Assembly (NCBI GenBank): GCA_025965635.1
Contig: JAOPWO010000125.1
Location: forward strand, 1 to 6,752
Source: Modestobacter sp.
Lineage (GTDB): Bacteria > Actinomycetota > Actinomycetes > Mycobacteriales > Geodermatophilaceae
Reading direction: 5' to 3'
Length of the DNA: 6,752 bases
Shown: positions 4,509 to 6,752 of the stretch, piece by piece
Layout: every line of letters begins with the position of its first letter
Numbering within the stretch: position 1 is the stretch's first letter
Position numbers and translations under genes: made by a program
Notes under the pieces: generated by a model
The model's database searches: none
What the model was told of the DNA's origin: nothing
The model's input: the letters and a program-made list of their open reading frames with translations, nothing else

Positions 4509-5243
4509 ATGCGACTCGTGCTCATGACCTCGGCGCGCCAGGCGACCACGGAGGTGCTGCCCGCCCTCGGGCTGCTCGCCCACCAGGTCCGCGTGGTGGC
4601 TCCGGAGCTGTCCAGCCTGCTCGACGGCGACGCCGGTGACGTCGTCCTGGTCGACGCCCGGCACGACCTGGTCTCCGCCCGCACCCTGTGCAGCCTGCTC
4701 GCCTCGACCGGTGTCGCCGCGTCCCTGGTCGCCGTCCTGTCCGAGGGCGGCCTCGTGGCGCTGTCGGCCGACTGGGGTGTCGACGACGTCGTCCTCGACA
4801 CCGCCGGCCCGGCCGAGGTCGACGCCCGGCTGAAGTGGGCCACCGCCCGTCGGCTGGCCGCCGCCATCCCGGTCGACGGCGCCGACGGTGGCGTGACCAC
4901 GGCCGGCGAGCTGGTCATCGACGAGCACAGCTACTCGGCGAAGCTGCGCGGTCGGCCGCTCGACCTCACCTACAAGGAGTTCGAGCTGCTCAAGTACCTC
5001 GCGCAGCACCCGGGCCGGGTCTTCTCCCGCGCCCAGTTGCTGCAGGAGATCTGGGGCTACGACTACTTCGGGGGCACCCGCACCGTCGACGTCCACGTCC
5101 GCCGACTGCGCGCCAAGCTGGGCATCGAGCACGAGGCGCTCATCGGCACCGTGCGCAACGTGGGCTACAAGCTCGACCAGCAGGTGGCCGACGCCGGCGC
5201 CGCCGCGGGTGCCGCCGAGACGTCGGCCCCGGCCGTCCCCTGA
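4509..5243 (+). CDS. glnR: GlnR, OmpR-family orphan response regulator of nitrogen metabolism
   Basis: A 244-residue DNA-binding regulator that in actinomycetes controls ammonium uptake and assimilation genes (glnA, amtB, nitrite and nitrate genes) and wider carbon uptake. The atypical receiver domain (about 1-118) has VLVDARHDL with Asp49 at the usual phospho-Asp position and SEGGLVALSADWG, but no acidic pair near the N-terminus (MRLVLMTSAR). This fits GlnR, which works as a dimer without normal phosphorylation. The winged-helix domain (about 132-222) is nearly invariant for GlnR: RGRPLDLTYKEFELLKYLAQ, RAQLLQEIWGYDYFGGTRTV, DVHVRRLRAKLG and LIGTVRNVGYK. The tail (223-244) is Ala-rich and disordered. 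Start choice rests on GAGGAG five bases upstream. No histidine kinase gene is adjacent. mshD overlaps its 3' end by four bases, so mycothiol acetylation would be co-expressed. Confidence 0.95.
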   Translation: MRLVLMTSARQATTEVLPALGLLAHQVRVVAPELSSLLDGDAGDVVLVDARHDLVSARTLCSLLASTGVAASLVAVLSEGGLVALSADWGVDDVVLDTAGPAEVDARLKWATARRLAAAIPVDGADGGVTTAGELVIDEHSYSAKLRGRPLDLTYKEFELLKYLAQHPGRVFSRAQLLQEIWGYDYFGGTRTVDVHVRRLRAKLGIEHEALIGTVRNVGYKLDQQVADAGAAAGAAETSAPAVP

Positions 5244-6178
5244 GCACCCAGCCCCCTCCCGCGGTCAGCGACTCGACCCGGCTGCCGGCCAACGAGATCG
5301 CCGAGGTCCGCGCCCTGCTCGCCGGCGCGGCGGCCGCCGACGGCGTCCGTCCGGTGTCGGAGGAGGGCGAGCTCAGGCTGCAGCACGGCGGTCCGGACGG
5401 CGGTCGCGACCTGACCGCCCGGGACACCGCTGGTGTCCTGCTGGGCTACGCGCGACTCGAGGTCGCCGCCGACGACGCCGAGGCCGAACTGGTGGTGCGC
5501 CCCGAGGCCCGTCGTCGCGGGGTGGGGACCGCACTGCTCTCCCGGGCGGAGGAGCTGGCCGGCGGCCGGCCGTTGCGGGTGTGGGCGCACGGAGCGCTCC
5601 CCGGGTCGGCCGAGCTGGCGACCGGGCGCGGGTACGTCCGGGCCCGGGTGCTGCTGCAGATGCGCCGCCCCCTCGACGGGATCGACCCCGATCCGCGGCC
5701 CGTCCTGCCTGCGGGCGTCACCGTCACGACCTTCCGCCCCGGCATCGACGAAGCCGCCTGGCTGGCGGTCAACGCCGCCGCGTTCGCCAGCCACCCCGAG
5801 CAGGGCCGCTGGACCCCCGAGGACCTGGCCCTGCGCGAGACCGAGCCGTGGTTCGACCCGGCCGGGTTCTTCCTCGCCTGGCGCGACGGGCCGAGCGGCC
5901 CCACGCTGCTCGGCTTCCACTGGACCAAGGTCCACCCGGCGGGCGGGTCGGACGACCAGCCGATCGGGGAGGTGTACGTGCTCGGCATCGACCCGTCGGC
6001 CCAGGGCACCGGGCTGGGCCGGGCCCTCACCGACCTGGGGCTGGCCCACCTGCGCCGGGCCGGGCTCTCGTCCGTGCTGCTCTACGTCGAGGAGGAGAAC
6101 ACCGCGGCGGTGACCCTCTACGAGCGCAGCGGTTTCACCCGCCACGCCGTCGACGTCTCCTGGCGGTCAGCCGGCTGA
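5240..6178 (+). CDS. mshD: Mycothiol synthase (acetyl-CoA:Cys-GlcN-Ins acetyltransferase)
   Basis: MshD makes the last step of mycothiol synthesis: acetylation of the Cys amine of Cys-GlcN-Ins with acetyl-CoA, in the cytosol. Two GNAT domains are visible. The N-terminal one (about 15-145) has the acetyl-CoA loop RRRGVG at 91-96. The C-terminal one (about 160-310) has GEVYVLGIDPSAQGTGLG at 243-260 and LYVEEENTAAVTLYERSGF at 281-299. Glu244 and Tyr294 sit where the M. tuberculosis enzyme has its proposed catalytic Glu234 and Tyr294 (from memory). No ATG, GTG or TTG is available at the family's N-terminus. CTG at 5240-5242, overlapping the glnR stop as CTGA, gives 312 residues against 315 in M. 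tuberculosis, so I use it. GTG at 5354 would remove the conserved IAEVRALL and DGVRPVSE segments. No Shine-Dalgarno precedes CTG, so translation probably depends on coupling to glnR. Function is firm, start less so. Confidence 0.9.
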   Translation: MSTQPPPAVSDSTRLPANEIAEVRALLAGAAAADGVRPVSEEGELRLQHGGPDGGRDLTARDTAGVLLGYARLEVAADDAEAELVVRPEARRRGVGTALLSRAEELAGGRPLRVWAHGALPGSAELATGRGYVRARVLLQMRRPLDGIDPDPRPVLPAGVTVTTFRPGIDEAAWLAVNAAAFASHPEQGRWTPEDLALRETEPWFDPAGFFLAWRDGPSGPTLLGFHWTKVHPAGGSDDQPIGEVYVLGIDPSAQGTGLGRALTDLGLAHLRRAGLSSVLLYVEEENTAAVTLYERSGFTRHAVDVSWRSAG

Positions 6179-6180
6179 CC
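6165..6180. terminator. 16-base perfect palindrome over the mshD stop codon
   Basis: GGTCAGCCGGCTGACC is self-complementary. As RNA it gives a 6-7 bp stem (7 with the C-G pair 6164/6181) and a CCGG loop containing part of the stop region. Another small CCCGG/CCGGG stem (6183-6187/6194-6198) follows. Lying between convergent mshD and arsR, these could end transcription from both sides, but there is no U-tract. Confidence 0.4.
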
Positions 6181-6200
6181 GGCCCGGACGGCGCCGGGGT

Positions 6201-6563
6201 TCACGGGGCGCAGCAGGCGTCAGCGCCCTCGGGAGTGAGCGCAGCGAGCGTCGCCAGCGTCTTCACCGGGCCGGCGAGCGCCTCGCAGCACAGCGCGTAG
6301 ACGTTGCTCCGCCCCCTGGGCGTACTGGTGACCAGCCCCTGCTCACGGAGCGGCGCGAGGTGGTGGCTGACCAGCGTCTGGCTCATCCCGGCGGCGTCGG
6401 TGAGCTCCCGGACGGTGTGCGGGCCCTCGGCCAGCAGCAGGAGCAGGTGCAGCCGGTGGGGATCGGCCAACGCCTTCAGCTGCGGAGCCAGCAGCCGAGC
6501 CCGATCGGCGGGGGAGGTGAGCTGATCGACGTCGAGCAGTCGCACGTCCAGGTCCTGGCGCAT
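6201..6563 (-). CDS. ArsR/SmtB-family metalloregulator with two Cys-Cys pairs
   Basis: A 120-residue winged-helix repressor from ATG at 6561-6563 to TGA at 6201-6203. GGAAGAG seven bases upstream of ATG supports the start. Core: ALADPHRLHLLLLLAEGP (31-48), helix TVRELTDAAG, recognition helix MSQTLVSHHLAPLREQGL (60-77), wing TPRGRSNVYAL (81-91). It lacks the ELCVCDL motif of classical arsenic sensors in the first DNA-binding helix. Instead it has Cys92-Cys93 at the start of the last helix and Cys117-Cys118 in the C-terminal DACCAP. Soft-metal sensing (arsenite or similar) through these Cys is plausible, by analogy with ArsR proteins that use C-terminal Cys such as the Acidithiobacillus type. 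It is divergent from a flavoprotein gene with an operator between them, so it probably represses both itself and that gene. Confidence 0.9.
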   Translation of the reverse strand: MRQDLDVRLLDVDQLTSPADRARLLAPQLKALADPHRLHLLLLLAEGPHTVRELTDAAGMSQTLVSHHLAPLREQGLVTSTPRGRSNVYALCCEALAGPVKTLATLAALTPEGADACCAP

Positions 6564-6586
6564 ACCTCAACTCTTCCACACACATG

Positions 6587-6611
6587 CTGTTGACAACAGT
6601 GTGGACTGTTG
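6587..6611. promoter_or_regulatory. Operator with three half-sites, likely bound by the ArsR-type repressor
   Basis: CTGTTG (6587-6592), CAACAG (6594-6599) and CTGTTG (6606-6611) make two overlapping perfect inverted repeats: CTGTTG-1-CAACAG, and CAACAGT-4-ACTGTTG (6594-6611). The site sits in the 87-base gap between the two divergent starts. TTGACA (6590-6595, plus strand) inside it is a perfect -35 hexamer for the rightward gene, though no good -10 is placed 16-18 bases after it. Repressor binding there would block that promoter and, with it, the start of arsR. AT-rich compared with the rest of the window. Confidence 0.7.
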
Positions 6612-6650
6612 ATGAAGCTGGACGTCGACGCACGAGGACGGGACCCGGAC

Positions 6651-6752
6651 ATGAGCGCGTACGCGACGAACGACCTGCCGGTCGTGGTGATCGGGGCCGG
6701 GCCGGTGGGGCTGGCAGCCGCCGCCCACCTGCTCGAGCGCGGGCTCGAGCCG
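6651..6752 (+). CDS. FAD/NAD(P)-binding oxidoreductase, N-terminal part, 3' end outside window
   Basis: ATG at 6651 opens 34 codons to the right edge: MSAYATNDLP then VVVIGAGPVGLAAAAHLLER. The dinucleotide-binding GxGxxG is GAGPVG at residues 15-20, followed by the usual helix. This is the N-terminus of a flavin-dependent monooxygenase or pyridine nucleotide-disulfide oxidoreductase type protein. Many actinomycetes carry such a flavoprotein next to an ArsR gene, often in arsenic or organoarsenical loci (ArsO-like), but 34 residues cannot decide the subfamily. An in-frame ATG at 6612 would add 13 residues, but it touches the operator and has no RBS. GAGGACGGG (6634-6642) favours 6651. Confidence 0.75.
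   Translation, partial: MSAYATNDLPVVVIGAGPVGLAAAAHLLERGLEP

Noticed and set aside
4254..5132. 292-codon minus-strand frame opposite glnR
   Set aside because: Antisense to glnR, which has an unmistakable family sequence and a good RBS.
5165..6145. 326-codon minus-strand frame opposite mshD
   Set aside because: Gly/Arg/Val-rich shadow of mshD with no domain.
6612..6650. Upstream in-frame ATG for the flavoprotein
   Set aside because: It abuts the operator, has no RBS, and the added residues (MKLDVDARGRDPD) do not resemble the family; the start at 6651 is preferred but not proven.
1..6752. CRISPR arrays, tRNA or rRNA genes, insertion sequences, phage or plasmid features
   Set aside because: No spaced direct repeats, tRNA-like cloverleafs, transposase sequences or attachment sites were seen; apart from the right flank the block looks like conserved core chromosome.

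Overview
The window is very GC-rich, and its genes use almost only G or C at third codon positions. It carries mshD, a gene of mycothiol biosynthesis, which is confined essentially to Actinomycetota. It also carries a GlnR-type orphan regulator and an actinobacterial CysA/SseC pair. The source is therefore a high-GC actinomycete. A Geodermatophilaceae-like or related lineage is a guess from style only. From memory, the gene order is the same as Mycobacterium tuberculosis Rv0813c-Rv0819 (nitrobindin-like protein, SseC, CysA, ThiX, LmeA, GlnR, MshD), with two extra small or membrane genes and a different right flank.

Left part, minus strand (transcribed right to left). At 1-498 lies the 5' part of a nitrobindin/FABP-like heme beta-barrel gene. 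It is preceded by an unlisted 37-residue membrane peptide gene (495-608) whose stop overlaps the barrel gene's start (ATGA), and a -10 box suits leaderless transcription of that peptide. A 336-base gene-free stretch (609-944) holds two strong hairpins and a 7-base tandem repeat. Next comes the sulfur cluster: sseC (945-1238) and cysA (1245-2072). Their 5' leader (2073-2304) begins with a 24-codon Cys-containing leader peptide that appears to be leaderless and is probably a cysteine-responsive attenuator. Upstream lie thiX (2322-2678), lmeA/DUF2993 (2735-3424) and an unknown polytopic membrane protein (3436-4257).

Middle, plus strand. A 251-base divergent region (4258-4508) with a plausible promoter leads into glnR (4509-5243). 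mshD (5240-6178) overlaps the end of glnR, has no ATG, GTG or TTG start in a sensible place, and probably starts at CTG.

Right part. An ArsR-family repressor with two Cys-Cys pairs (6201-6563, minus) is divergent from a FAD/NAD(P)-binding oxidoreductase that runs off the window (6651-6752, plus). A three-half-site CTGTTG/CAACAG operator lies between them.

How the genes fit together. CysA, SseC and ThiX handle sulfane sulfur and thiols, MshD makes the final acetylation of mycothiol, and GlnR is a nitrogen regulator that shares a transcript with mshD. LmeA and the unknown membrane protein belong to the envelope. The most interesting parts are the short elements: the leader peptide with its switchable RNA hairpins, the 37-residue membrane peptide, and the ArsR operator with its unusual Cys arrangement.
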